Assembly: GCA_018105865.1 (NCBI GenBank)
Contig: CM030867.1
Span: forward strand, 10,328,258 to 10,392,257
Direction: 5' to 3'
DNA length: 64,000 nt
Source of the DNA: Metaphire vulgaris
Lineage: Eukaryota > Annelida > Clitellata > Crassiclitellata > Megascolecidae
Positions 23,797 to 35,814 of the stretch are shown in pieces; the stretch's first letter is position 1, and each line of letters begins with the position of its first letter. Under the pieces are notes generated by a model, which had not been told where the DNA came from, did not search any database, and saw only the letters and a program-made list of their open reading frames with translations. A program made the position numbers and the translations under genes.

Positions 23797-25309
23797 ATGT
23801 CGCACCATTGTTCAATATTGTCTATCCATCCTAGATTCATGTCTCCCATCAAAATCAACAGATTCGACTGTAGAAATCTGGATGCAAATTTTAACCGACC
23901 AACCTCATCGGCCGCCTTTGAGATCGCATCAGCGAGTTCTCCGTTCAATCCATACTCCTTGTTTACTTGTGCTGCTGCTTTTTTGAGAATTGCGAGACTA
24001 TGGACGACTTCAATCTAAAAGAAACCTCTTTTGCATTAACATAAAGCAAACACCAATTACGAAAACATATAATTAAGATCTCTTAAAGACAGTTCAAATT
24101 TTTGTCTTGTATTCCAGTCATTTAAAAAATATTGCAAAATAAATGTGTACATAATGATAATAATAAATATAAAAAATAATAATGGAGTTTATAGTAGCTT
24201 ATTATGTGATATTATTACAAGTAAACAAGGAGTATGGATTGAACAGAGAACTCTCTGATATGTAACACTTTGTCCACCTGGTCTTTCATTCAAACATAAA
24301 TTCAACATGTTTCAAAATTATTAAAATTGCAAAGGCAGAACAAAAACGTCAATAAATATTCTCTGAGATGTAAGCTGAGGAATTACCACTCAATATGAGA
24401 GGTACTACCACTCAACATTGAGGGTATTACCACATAACATGACCATGGCAGCCAATGGTTGACTTACCGGCATTCTTTCAAGACTGCCGCCAATGTCAAA
24501 GTTGATGAGGGACCGCGCTGTATTAGCCCCATAATATCGATCTGCTGGAATGTCAAGTTCACCGAATGTATCGGACTCTTTACGAAACTGAAGACAAGAA
24601 AACGACAAGAAATACAGCGGAAAACTCAAGACAAAAGTGATACAAACAGAGACACGTACATAAGTAAGTAAAGTAAAATCTCGTTAACTTCTATAGCGCT
24701 TTCAAAACAAGCACCGAAGTAGCTCCTTATTCCTATGCGTAGTATAAATTACATATTACATTACATATTATTACATATGCATAAACTTGAATGAAAAAAG
24801 GCGGGGGGGTTTAATTCCTATAGCATTCTCCTTCCCTAGCATAGCCTCTCAAAAAGTGGAAGGCACAAGTCTAATAGAAGTTTACATATGCATACAAATA
24901 TATGAATATGAATAAAAATATATGCATATGCATAAAGATAAGTAGAGACAAGCGAGATAATTTTGCTGCAAGTAGCAGAACTGCTTTAACGGAATTACTT
25001 GAACGTAACTATTACAGCTTTAAGCTGCTGGAGTTACTATTACAGCAAAGCAGACAAGTTTTAAGTGGCTACAGAGACCAGAGTTAGAATGACTGCATGA
25101 ACACTTACATTAGTGCAAATTTCAAATTGAAATCAACCACAGGTATCAAGTCTGAAACCCAATTCATTTCTCTCACTCTGACTTTGCATATATGATTTCG
25201 CTTCATTTTACTTTAACTTGAAACACAATACCAATGCATAGTGCATTACAGTGTATTTCTATTTCATAACACTCCTCAAACTATCAAGCTAAATAAGACT
25301 ACTAGTAGC

Positions 25310-25343
<34 letters not shown>

Positions 25344-25484
25344 TATTAATTTAAAGTAATAATAAATAATAATAATAGTAAATAACTAGTTAATTAAAGT
25401 CACAAACAAATCAATCAAGATAGCAAAAGTTGCAAAATGTGCTACCATTTTCTTCAGTTCTCTTTCCATCTGTAGTGTCGACAT
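19130..25484 (-). CDS. FH: Fumarate hydratase (class II fumarase)
   Basis: Exons in transcript order are 25484-25446 (tentative start), 24587-24468, 24014-23904, 23047-22871, 22398-22243, 21687-21576, 20973-20893, 20427-20224 and 19554-19130. All phases agree, giving 474 residues; the eight certain exons give 461. The enzyme interconverts fumarate and malate in the TCA cycle as a homotetramer. Diagnostic segments in order are [74 protein letters not shown] (with the catalytic His), [10 protein letters not shown], and the signature loop [10 protein letters not shown], then [14 protein letters not shown]. The loop is split by an intron with a GC donor. The tentative first exon gives a Met without an obvious mitochondrial presequence, so an upstream leader exon may be missing. 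Introns carry microsatellites, MITEs and two small copies of FH exon sequence. Confidence 0.93.
19725..19850 (-). mobile_element. tRNA-derived SINE, minus strand
   Basis: On the minus strand an A-box-like TGGCAGAATGGATT and a B box GGTTCAAGTCC are in tRNA spacing. A body follows with GTGGCTTTCACACAGACAGT and TAAGCCACTTTA, a stem related to tail blocks elsewhere in the window. Confidence 0.6.
19970..20046. mobile_element. Mariner-like palindromic mini-element
   Basis: A sister of 14007-14093 runs from TACAGGGTGGTGCAAAAAAA to GTGCCACCCTGTA. The shared interior ACTAGTCACATTTAG confirms the family. Confidence 0.65.
20459..20675. repeat. CACT/CACC microsatellite in an FH intron
   Basis: Interspersed CACTCACT and CACCCACC tetramers span about 215 bases. 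A second array, (AAT)n then (AAG)n, lies at 20724-20811. Confidence 0.9.
21213..21488. repeat. About 29-bp tandem repeat in an FH intron
   Basis: About eight units of the form CAGTGTAATGATCATCTGTA repeat with small changes, interrupted by ACAAGACAAGACAAGACAA near 21381. Confidence 0.8.
21700..22030 (-). mobile_element. CR1/L2-like LINE 3' end
   Basis: The minus strand shows the LWNS-type coding (complement of GTGAATTCCAAAGACTGG) and the antisense tail CGACTTCTATAGCGCCACTT. It is 5'-truncated and lies in an FH intron. Confidence 0.5.
22480..22557. mobile_element. TTAA-bounded palindromic mini-element, copy D
   Basis: A 78-bp member reads TTAACCCCTTAACTGGG to CCCAGTTAAGGGGTTAA, with the core GTAACTCAATGTAAAATGGA. 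It lies in an FH intron. Confidence 0.75.
22762..22838 (-). repeat. Degenerate duplicate of an FH exon end and donor
   Basis: About 77 bases repeat 22233-22308, which is the end of exon 22398-22243 plus the first intron bases. The substitutions change GRTHTQ-region codons, so it cannot replace the exon. It lies in the intron just before that exon, next to an (AAT)n array and a retroposon-like end (22723-22760). Confidence 0.75.
23470..23534. repeat. (ATTC)n microsatellite
   Basis: Sixteen or so ATTC units in an FH intron. A second ATTC array lies at 27481-27520. The tetramer explains the [12 protein letters not shown] ORFs. Confidence 0.95.
23727..23794. repeat. (TA)n microsatellite in an FH intron
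   Basis: An almost pure TA run lies about 110 bases downstream of the donor of FH exon 24014-23904. Confidence 0.95.
24217..24261 (+). repeat. Inverted partial duplicate of an FH exon
   Basis: ACAAGTAAACAAGGAGTATG and the next 25 bases match the minus strand of FH exon 24014-23904 (residues [15 protein letters not shown]) with a few changes. The copy lies about 210 bases from the exon in opposite orientation, so the pair could fold in the pre-mRNA. Confidence 0.75.
25446..25484 (-). CDS. FH: Tentative first exon of FH
   Basis: ATG followed by [12 protein letters not shown], then donor ATG|GTAGCA in phase 0 with [11 protein letters not shown]. The frame stays open upstream to a possible acceptor (CAATATAG, 25510 region). 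The Met may therefore be internal and a mitochondrial leader may lie further 5'. Confidence 0.35.
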
Positions 25485-25509
25485 GTAACTCAGCCGTTCT
25501 TTTCCTATA

Positions 25510-28500
25510 TTGTGGATAGAAATAAATGAATTTAAAGAAAAATTTCATTATGAAAAATTATTGGTGTTTGTTTTTTCTCTTACTCCCATTGTAATAGACA
25601 TGTCAACAATGACAACAACTATTCTTTTAAAGAGTCTGTCTTTGCTGACAATAGTGTTATTATGTGTCATGATTTTTGTTGATCAAAATTGCATAAGCAG
25701 ATAAACTCATAATTAGACTGTAAATATGCATACTGTCATACTTAGCAACATCACTACATCAAATCTACAAGCATCACAAATAGCTAGCTTTCATTAATGA
25801 AAACTCAAAAACAAATGTCTGTACTTTATTTAAAACCATAAACTGTAAATGTTCTTAGATTGTTTTTAAGTGAACAAACAATACTGTGCACACTATTTTA
25901 AAGAACTTTATACTTTTGCTTATTTAATCCACGAACCATCACTAAAATAATTTATAATTTACCGCATTCTGTTGCCTTGGGCCTAGTACAACTTAAACTG
26001 TTAATTGCAAAACAATTATAATTAATAATTAAGAGAAACCTTCTGATTGAATTAAGCAAATCCAAACTTAATGTGCATCTCAATTCTGCCAAATTTCTCC
26101 TATTTTAAACCTCTTTACTTTGCACGTAAAAGTCACAGCATCGATCACAAAATCACGAGCCACAGCCCTGTTCCAAGTTCAAAATCAGAAACTTTATATA
26201 GCAAACTATCCAAAAGCCGGCATTAAGTACATTATTAACAATAAAATTGATACCAAAACCAACTTCAGCAAGATACAGTAAGATACTTACAAAGCTAACA
26301 AAGATACAACACTAAGAGGGACACCTTTGACTGTTGCACGCCTCTCACACTTTACCCCTGTCCATCAAAACTTTAACCCCATTACCAGTAAGCCTTTGTC
26401 ACCAGACTTACAATACTCAGAATCACAGATTATTACCCCACCCCAATCATGCTCCAACAAAGCTGTACCAAGGTATTGCTCAGCTAGGGGTAGAGATAAA
26501 AGAGCATGGTCCACAGTGGGAGGTCAGTGAAGTGTCAACTGACAATACATTTCAAAGGTTAAACCATGGTAGGCAATTAAACAGTGTATTGTGAGCAGAA
26601 GAAACTGTACTGAATCTCATCTCTGAGGACATCCTATTCTTTCTTAAATGATTGCAGTAACAACAGTGCTCCTAGTTGAACTTTTAACCTGGTGCCAAAA
26701 AATGGCCGACCTTAAGGTACAATGGTTGTCCTGTGGTGTGTCTAGTTATATCCAGGCGAGATCATCATCATCATCATCATCATCATCATAGTTGCTTTCT
26801 GCCAACTCATTAGCGGCAATAGCTAGACACAAAACTTTTCCATTTATCCTTTTCCATTGTTAATCTTATTCCATCTAGGCAAGATCAAGATGCAGCAAAC
26901 CTATTTTGGGATTACTTTGGTGTTGCAGACACTTCTACCAAAATCATTCCATCTTTCCATCTCAACATAAAATTCAATAATTCAAATTCCCAAACTCATC
27001 AAACCCACAAAACAAGAGTAATCAGTTGAATAACCACGATTCTGGAGTAGGTGGGCACATTGACATTTTTGGTAAAAAGTCCCCTCTCTGCACAATCACC
27101 TTTTCTCAATGATCATGCTTTGTGATCACCCCTCCCCACCAAAAAAATCTCAATGGTTTTACACGCCTCATGACCAGTTGCAACCAGAGCAGGGGATTGG
27201 CCCCCATGCCCCTCCCCCGTGACTACTCTAATGAGAGTAATAGACTAATATAATACTATAACTCAACATACCCTGTAAATTCAAATATCAATGTCATCGT
27301 TGTCATCATCTGATCACATCAGCTCTTCCATCGTTTTCTCTTTCCAGCAATCTCTGCATGCTTTCCTAATTTCTCATCTATAGACTGTTTGGTTGAAATG
27401 CCACAGAACATCTCTAGATTGAACCAAAACAAAATACTTTGCTTGAATCTTTAAATACATGGTAATAACTACCATAATAAATTCATTCATTCATTCATTC
27501 ATTCATTCATTCATTCATTCTTGGACGATTTCTATAGCGCTGTAACAAGGCCGAGGCCCACAACAAAAGCGCTTTAACCCCTTAACCGTGTATTTAACTG
27601 TAACTCAATGTAAAATGGACGGATATATCTGGGATCCCCAGTTAAGGGGTTGACATCTCAACTATACCCCAACCCAAACAGATGCGTTTTTAAGCTCTTG
27701 ATGAAGTGCTCAGGAGTATTAGCCGTGGTGACATTGTCGGGAAGAGAGTTCCACAAGATGGGGTTACCGCGTGTATTACCGTGTAAAGGATCTCTCTCCA
27801 AACTTAGTAGTCTTGTCACATTCTTTAGCTAAGTTCAAATTTATTTTTCTCAAAAGTTGCATCTAAATGGCAAGAAAATTTGCCGTAGCATTATTATTTT
27901 AGTGGCTACACAGCAAGTACCTTCAAGTCTATGCTTAAAACAAACTTCCATCAGTTACATTTCCTCAATAGCCAATGATGTTATTTCCCCAAACACTAAT
28001 TAAACTGTAAGAACTTAAATTTCACACATCAAAATAAACTAAAATTTGTAAAAAGTACAAAATTTATGATCGTGGTAAAACATTACTCAAAAGAAATTTC
28101 TGCCATAGATCATAAAAAGCACTAAGTCCTTACATGACCTGTTGGCTGCAAATCAATACATGCATTGTGATAATTTAAGCCTGGACCCTGAGAAGCTGGT
28201 CTACTGATCTGATAGTTAGATTGGAACACATATTATTTTCTTTGTTGTTATTGCCTTTTGACAAATCATGATAATATATGTTCATGGACATAAATAAAGA
28301 GATTGTGTTTTGTTAGAGAAACTGGTTCTTTCCAAATTGCTCATAGAGAAAAACGGGGCTACTTTCGTGAAATTTCTGGATTGTAGACAAAGTAATTCAC
28401 TACTTCTTTATGACATGACTTCAATTAAGCGCTTACGAATCATCTGAATCATCATCATCATCATCTTCACTTTCTGCCTGCATGGCAGCAATAGTTAGAA

Positions 28501-28712
28501 TAAGAGGCACTAATATATTAGAGCCATGCACATTCACGAGACTTTTCTTACTTACTCTGTAGTAGTCGATCAATTAAGCAAAACTTCTATGGCGCAACCA
28601 TCATAATGCCGAAGTCATTGACTTCTATCAGTACTATTCAGTAGTATCATAGACCTTATCACGAAGAAAGCTATTCACGTGGTAAATTCCACTGAATCAC
28701 TTAAATTCCAGA

Positions 28713-28781
<69 letters not shown>

Positions 28782-29002
28782 AACAACTTTGTAAACACGA
28801 GATCTCATGAATACGCGCTAATTGCCGCTAAAATTATGTGGGTCTGTATGAATATGCATTATCATTAAAGCGGATCCTATTGGTCATTCAGCAATGCCAA
28901 TGCGACTTTATATGCGCTGCAGCTAACTGCGTTTTAAAATCTGACGTTTGCATAGAATTTACTTACAATTTTGGGGGATTCTGTTTAGAAAGTAACGCTA
29001 TT
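25510..29002. other. Intergenic region between FH and the THAP-DTD2 gene
   Basis: The two genes diverge from here, so both promoters should lie in it; none was recognised with confidence. It holds an RTE-like tail (26765-26860, minus), a CR1/L2-like LINE end with an ATTC tail (27480-27830, minus), a TTAA mini-element (27574-27653) inside that LINE, (TCA)n at 28445, and (ATT)n at 28713-28778. Confidence 0.45.
27574..27653. mobile_element. TTAA-bounded palindromic mini-element, copy E
   Basis: An 80-bp member, TTAACCCCTTAACCGTG to CCAGTTAAGGGGTTGA, is inserted inside a minus-strand LINE tail. The core matches copy B almost base for base. Confidence 0.75.
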
Positions 29003-32000
29003 ATGCCTAACCATTGCACGGCTCGTGGCTGTAAAAACGAAGACTATCCGCAGATTCGTGCCGAAGGGGTTACATTTCACAGGTAAGTGCACAGTTCTAG
29101 GACATTCGTTGGCCGTTGAGCGTGAATTTCTGTCGGAGTTTTCAGACGAGGGGTGACAATGGCGAACGTAAACAGGCCGCCATTTAAAGTGCCGGAATGG
29201 CTCCATCTGGGCTTTGGGACTACTTAACTTTGTTATGAATGGGCTAAATTTGTTAGTAAGTAATCCAGTGAGTCAGAAATGTGGTTCCCACAAGAAGAAG
29301 CATCTCTAGGAGCAGCATTTTTGAAGGCTGCTTTTGGTCTACATTGTTATTGAGGTTCTTCGAATGAGAATATTGTCTATCACTAAAGTTGAATTATATA
29401 TCTAATAATTTGACGGTTCTACAGCATTTGTCAAAAGGCTTTTTATTTCCAGAGAACAGGACATTAACATTTGTGTCATTCTTACCTTTCATGGCTTCGC
29501 CTTTTACTGTTACTTCTGCTGCATGTATTACTTTGCAAAAGAAGACAAATCAGTGCTTACTTTTGTACGTGTATGCCTGTCATAGTGACAGAGTTAGAAA
29601 GATTGTAAAGATTTAGCTAAACCATAGAGTGGGCATCTAGGCCTGAATTTAAATGTATTAAGTGAATTCCCCAATCTCACGAGCATAGGGTGAGAGAGTT
29701 CCAGATTTCCAGTTCTAGTTTTAAGGCATCATATACTGAAATTGCAAATACTATTTTGATAAAATCTTTAGGGTGATAATGCATAGACATCCAATAGTGA
29801 TTGCCCAGTCACCCCTATTTAGTAGACTAAACGGCCATGTTTATATCTGATCACCTATTTGCCAAGCACATCGATCGCTCTATGTTTAAGAACAGGCATG
29901 TACCATGGCCGTGTTTGGCTGCTTTGGAGATGGTCTGGCTCTGGAATTCTGTATTCTTTGAAGTTTTTGCACATAAGATTTAATACTAATCTTTAGTTCT
30001 TTTCGATTATCCAGATTTTTCTAACGTACAAACAACATTTTGCAGATATCCAAAAGACAAAGTCCTCAGAGAGCAGTGGACGAGAGCAGTTAATCGGATC
30101 AAGTCGGACGGGCAGCTGTGGCAGCCGTCACCTTCGTCCACTCTCTGCAGCGAACATTTCCGTCCGGAGATGTTTGACCGAACGGGGCAAACTGTTCATC
30201 TCGTCAAGAAAGCTGTGCCAACAGAATTCGAATTCCCTGCGCCAAAGTTTTCAGTAAACTTTATTTGGAATTGTTATTTCAAATAATCGGGATGCTTTCA
30301 TGAAATGATATTTTTGTTTTATTCTTGATTTTCTTATTTATTTTAGAAGACTTAATTAAGCCCATTTAGTTCTTTATTCTCCTGAATCTTTGACAGAAGT
30401 TGGAAGTCATATTAACCCCGCTTTGCCCTCTGGTGTACTCCATTGGCCAGTGTGGGCCAGTCAGAGAACCAAAGGGTTACTGTATTGCCTTCAGTTTTAC
30501 ATAGCTACGGCTGAAAGAGGGCGGGTTGCCAGACTTTACCTCGGCACCTTTCCTTCCACCAAGTTGGCACCTGATGTGCGGTATTCATTTACAGCTGAGG
30601 CTACTGGGGAGCTTGGGACAGAAACAACTGAAAAGTTTCTGCCATGACCAGGACTTTAGGCATGGACCTGAGGATTGGCAGACCAGTGCACTCTTTCGTT
30701 GCTCTCCGATATGAAATTATATATGATTTTTAACCTATTTCATCGATGCTAACTATTGATTTGCCCCCAAAATATGACTTTTTTTTGCTTTACAGAAGCG
30801 GGACTTAAACTACAGTATATGCTTTATATATTAATTAACAGAAAGCTGTTTATTAGCTATTTGATCAACTGAAAATGATTCACATGTTGATACAGTAAAA
30901 ATTTTTGAGGAATGAATGTTAAGGAGCTTGATTCTTTTCTTGTTGTTATGATAGAATAAAGGGGGGTGGAAAACCATTGGCAAGTCGATTATTATGAAGA
31001 AGGCATTCGAGAACAGTGTTCCTAAACAGAATGTACTGCAAAACCCTAAAGTTAGAGAAGTAAATCTAAGTGAATTTTTCTTGATTAAATTGATTGCCTT
31101 GAACTTCATAGAACTGGTATTAAGGGTAATCTGTTTTTCATATTTAACTCGTATTTGTTATTACTTTGATGGAAGATTTCCGTAACCATATTATTACTGA
31201 TCTAACAGTGTTTGCCTGCATCTTACAGTTCTCATCCACTCGAAGGTGAAACTGATAAATTAACTTGGAGCAATGTAGAAAGCTAGCTTTAATTCAATTT
31301 AATTATCAGCTAGACATTGGGCTAAATATTGGTGTTTCCTGAACTTATATTGAAAGTCACATTCATATGTTAACTTTCTCTTGATTAAATCAAGGATTCT
31401 GTTTATCAGAATAGAATTGGTCAAAATTGGTCTTGGTCAGAACGAATGGTAGTTATTTTTCTTTGCGTTTGCTTGGAATAACTTGATTCAATGAAGCAGA
31501 ATATTTTGTGATGTTTTAGGAATGCGAAGGCAAGGTTTCATATATTTGTGCAGCGCCGAATTGTTCCGACGTCACTTGGATATTATTTCGTTTCCCGGAA
31601 GACAAAAACAGGTAAAGTTTCACTTGTCATGCACTAATGCTTTACCAGGTGTTAGTCTATCAGTGACGAGGATTATTGCTACAGTAACCTATAGATATGC
31701 AAAATTCAGAAGAGTGATGAAACAAATTAAAACCACATTTTTGTGTGTCCCCAGCTTAGCTGAGTCTAACCGTACTAGAATTGTCAATATATTCTGCCTC
31801 CATTTTATTCCAGAGCATTCGAAATGCCCCGAAAAATGGTGAGCCATTTGAAACGACACTATACAAAGTCTTTCAGAAATCTGTTCTCTGTCAAATGTCT
31901 AAAAAATTGAACGAGAGATAAGAAGGGGTTTAAGAGAGCTGGTTTCTTGTATGACAAGTTCTATAGACCACAAAAATATTATATAATTCATACCCTGTTG

Positions 32001-34807
32001 GACATTGGACAATGCAAGGATTATTGCTACAGTAGGCTATAGATATGCAAAATTCATAAGAATGATGAAACAAATTAAAACCATATTTTCGTATGTCCCC
32101 AGCTTAGCTGAGTCAAACCGTACTAGAATATTATTTAGAGTCATTTTGAGTTGGCACAGAAGAGTGGTGGACAAATGCTTTAGAGTCTGCAATTGTGATG
32201 TAGTCTGGCTTTGGGGCTGTCCATTAATTACGTCAACAATTTAGAGGGGGTTTGAAAAAGTTTGATAGTTTGTTGACAGGGGGAGGAGGGGTCAAGAGAA
32301 GTTGACGTCAGCAATTTCACTTTTTACAAATAATCAAAAAATAGGAAATTTCATGGAATACTACTTATTATAATGGAAAAAAGCATGGCAAAAAAGGTCA
32401 TCACCACCACATTTTGACACTCTATGAGCAAAAAGGGGGAACATGGTCATCACCGCAAAAAATAATAACCTTGTTATCGGGACCTGTCGTTGATCTTGGG
32501 GGGTCAAAAATTTTTGACGTAATTATAGGGGGGATCACTGAAAGTTGACAGTTGTTGACAAGGGGGTCAAAAATTGCCAAAAAATTGTTGACATAATTAA
32601 TGGACAGCCCCTTTGGTAATCTTTTTCTTTTAAGTTTAATATTTTCTACTTGTGCAACTGTCTTCCTTCACTACTTGCAATCATGTTTATAGTGAACTCA
32701 GTCATAGCAGAATCTTGTGCATAATGAAAGAAGTGCATAGCAAGAATCTGCTGAAGTTATCAAATCTGTATGTCAGTTGATATACTGTAGCATTTGACCT
32801 GCATTTCCCTGGATGACAAAGTTTGGTGGTAGCCTTTATTTTTTGTTTATATTATCACTTGTAGTTTCTGGTTTCAAATGATGTGCCAGATGAAAAATTG
32901 AAGTTTTTAGGTTTATTTTGTGATATTTTATGTTTTCAGTTCTGGTAAATGCTACTTTACTTCTAGATTTTTGCTGTCATGATCTGTGCACCTCTGTTTT
33001 TCTTATTTAGCTCCTCTGTTTTTCTTATTTAGCTCCTCTGTTTTTCTTATTTAGCTCCTCTGTTTTTCTTATTTAGCTCCTCTGTTTTTCTTGTTTAGTC
33101 ATGCAGGCATATCACAAGTTATCTTACTTTGATGCATCTCCTAGTGATTAAGTTTTATCGGTCGTTGCATGCTAGCAATATTTGATTGGTTATTTTTTTT
33201 CTTGATGTAGGTGCATGACTTGGGTTCAGAACTGTCGGCGACACGACCTAGTTGGCAAAGATCCCGCATTTCTTCACGCAAACTATCAGCTCTGCGGACG
33301 CCATTTCGACGACAGCCAGTTCCTGAGCGGATGTCGCACCAATCTGCTCAAATCCGACGCGGTCCCGACGTTATTTGCCCCGTCGACAGTCAACTGTGGC
33401 GTGAAGAGATTGCGCACAGACTCGGCAAGCACCATTACTAGTAAAGTCCGTAGAGTCATTCCATCGTGTGAAGACGCTGAGGAGTCGGACGCTAAGGTGA
33501 TTACTCTTAATTTAACCCCTTAACTGGGGATCCCGGATATATCCGTCCATTTTACATTGAGTTACAGTTAAATACACGGTTAAGAGGTTACATTCCCATA
33601 GGCATAAACTTCTATTAGGCCCCTAGACTCAACCCCCCACTTTTTGAGAGGCTACCTTAGGGAAGGGGAGGGGAAGTTATAGGGGTTGCCCGCGTTGTAT
33701 CCCCCCTGCCCACTTCAACCAAGTTTGCACTAATCGCATACATCCTGGTAGTTTCTCCATTGAGTGTTGGTTACTGTTTATCTGAACTGACTTAGGAATT
33801 GCAGTCATTATATTATTGACATTATTTTGATGATGGCTGGGAGTTTTATGTTGAAGTAAGCATTAGATCAGAAAATTTGACATTAACCCTTTGACGATGG
33901 TGATCCTTATAACCAGTAGGTTACTGAGCTGAAATATTGTCCTTACCGCACAAAAGGGTTAAACAACTTTAGTTGTTTGATTCTACTGTTGTTCTGTTTA
34001 GGTCTCGTTGGTTTCATGAATTGGGCCGTGATATTTTCTGAAAATACATTTCACCACGTTTAGTTTAAAATAAACGAAACTTGCCTCAAAGCTCTGACAT
34101 TGTACCCATGTTTGTCATCTTCATGTATAATTTTTAGATTGGCAGCACAGAAGGATCAGCTATTGATAACTTATCACAATCCAGTTTATCATCGATAAGC
34201 TCGATTATTCAATCTGCCAGGCAGCTTGGGATGCGCGGTCCGATGTTGGAGTTCTTCGAGGAGCGGCTGAGAAAATGCTGTCGAGGTAAATGCTAATACT
34301 GCTTCACACGGTTCGAGTGAATGTTTACGTGAATTTTTCTTTTCACATTGCCTGAATGAAAGCATTTCTTAAACATTAAGAGATGAAATTTTAAAACTTC
34401 AGACTGGCTTTGCATTGTGTATCCTTTTGAATTAGCAGTCTAGCATCAATGTACACTATACAGGATACAGTGGTCTACTTCTCATTGCTTATAAAAAGCC
34501 TATCAGTTGGGTCATTGGATCACTGAATTTAGGATCTGTTGCAAGGAAGCCGTTGATCATAAGACACCTCACTGTTGCATTGTTGAGTGTGGTTGGCTGC
34601 ATTGCTTGTTGTGGCCATGTGTTTATGAGTAAGCCTTTCTTGTTACATGTGTTACATGGGCGGTACATTGCACAAATGCACAGCTCATATTCCCTGTCTT
34701 CTGTGTACTTATGAAGAAGATCAAACTTGAATGATTGGTTTATTTTGACTTGTGTTTGTCCTATTTGACTTGTGTTTGTCCTATTTATGTCTGGCTTCCA
34801 TAAAGCC

Positions 34808-34851
<44 letters not shown>

Positions 34852-34947
34852 TTCCTCTTTCCTTCATTAGTTGAAGATGAGGTGACGTCATGAATCAGGC
34901 ATTTCCATAAAGCATAAAGCATAAAGCCTTAAGGTAACATAATAATA

Positions 34948-34986
<39 letters not shown>

Positions 34987-35750
34987 TATGCACTTCTGTA
35001 ACCCTAACCCCGACAAACATTTTGAAGTGATTTAATCGAATAAACCATAATGATGAACTTTATATTTCAGATAACAGGCAGAAACTGATTGCCACCACAG
35101 ACTCCACAGACTTAGTTAGCTCACACGAGTCGCAACCGTCCCACGACAATGCTCCTGATCCAGAGGCAAGAGTCGTCATTCAACAATGTCGCTCAGCAAA
35201 ACTACTTCTCAAACCAGCCACCAAAACCACCCCAGATCTTTCTGTACAGGTACGGGTACTGTGGTATCGGTTCTCTTTTTCTTAGTGTCAGTAATGCGTG
35301 AAATGTGATATGGGTATTGTCACGCGACCCAACTGACTGAGCTTCTGGGCTTGACAAGGGTTGTTTTGCCTGTAAGAGGCCGTAGATTTTGAAGGTTCAA
35401 GCCTTGGCCCGGGATGTGCAAAAGCGCCACTTAGTATCAATAGTTTTAAATTGCACTGGGCACAGTGGGCACAATGAAAAAGAAGGGACAGTCAGAACAG
35501 AACCGCTGGTCAAGCCATCCCTTGTTAGGCTAAGGCTACAGGACAGAAAGCCTGGCTTTACTGGTCCCCATTAAAGTTTTCATAACTTAAAAGTCTTAAC
35601 GCAAGACACCTTCACTTATGTGTCTAAATCCTGTGAATTCCGACCTGAGGCCCTTTTTCATGAATGGAGATATGAGGAACCCCATCTTGTGTCTGCCTAA
35701 TGAAATAGGTTGACATAAATTAATTCTAGAAGATAATGAATAAGTGGTTG

Positions 35751-35814
<64 letters not shown>

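Noticed and set aside
32989..33100. CRISPR-like direct repeats
   Set aside because: Units are contiguous with no unique spacers, in a eukaryotic intron; it is a simple tandem repeat.
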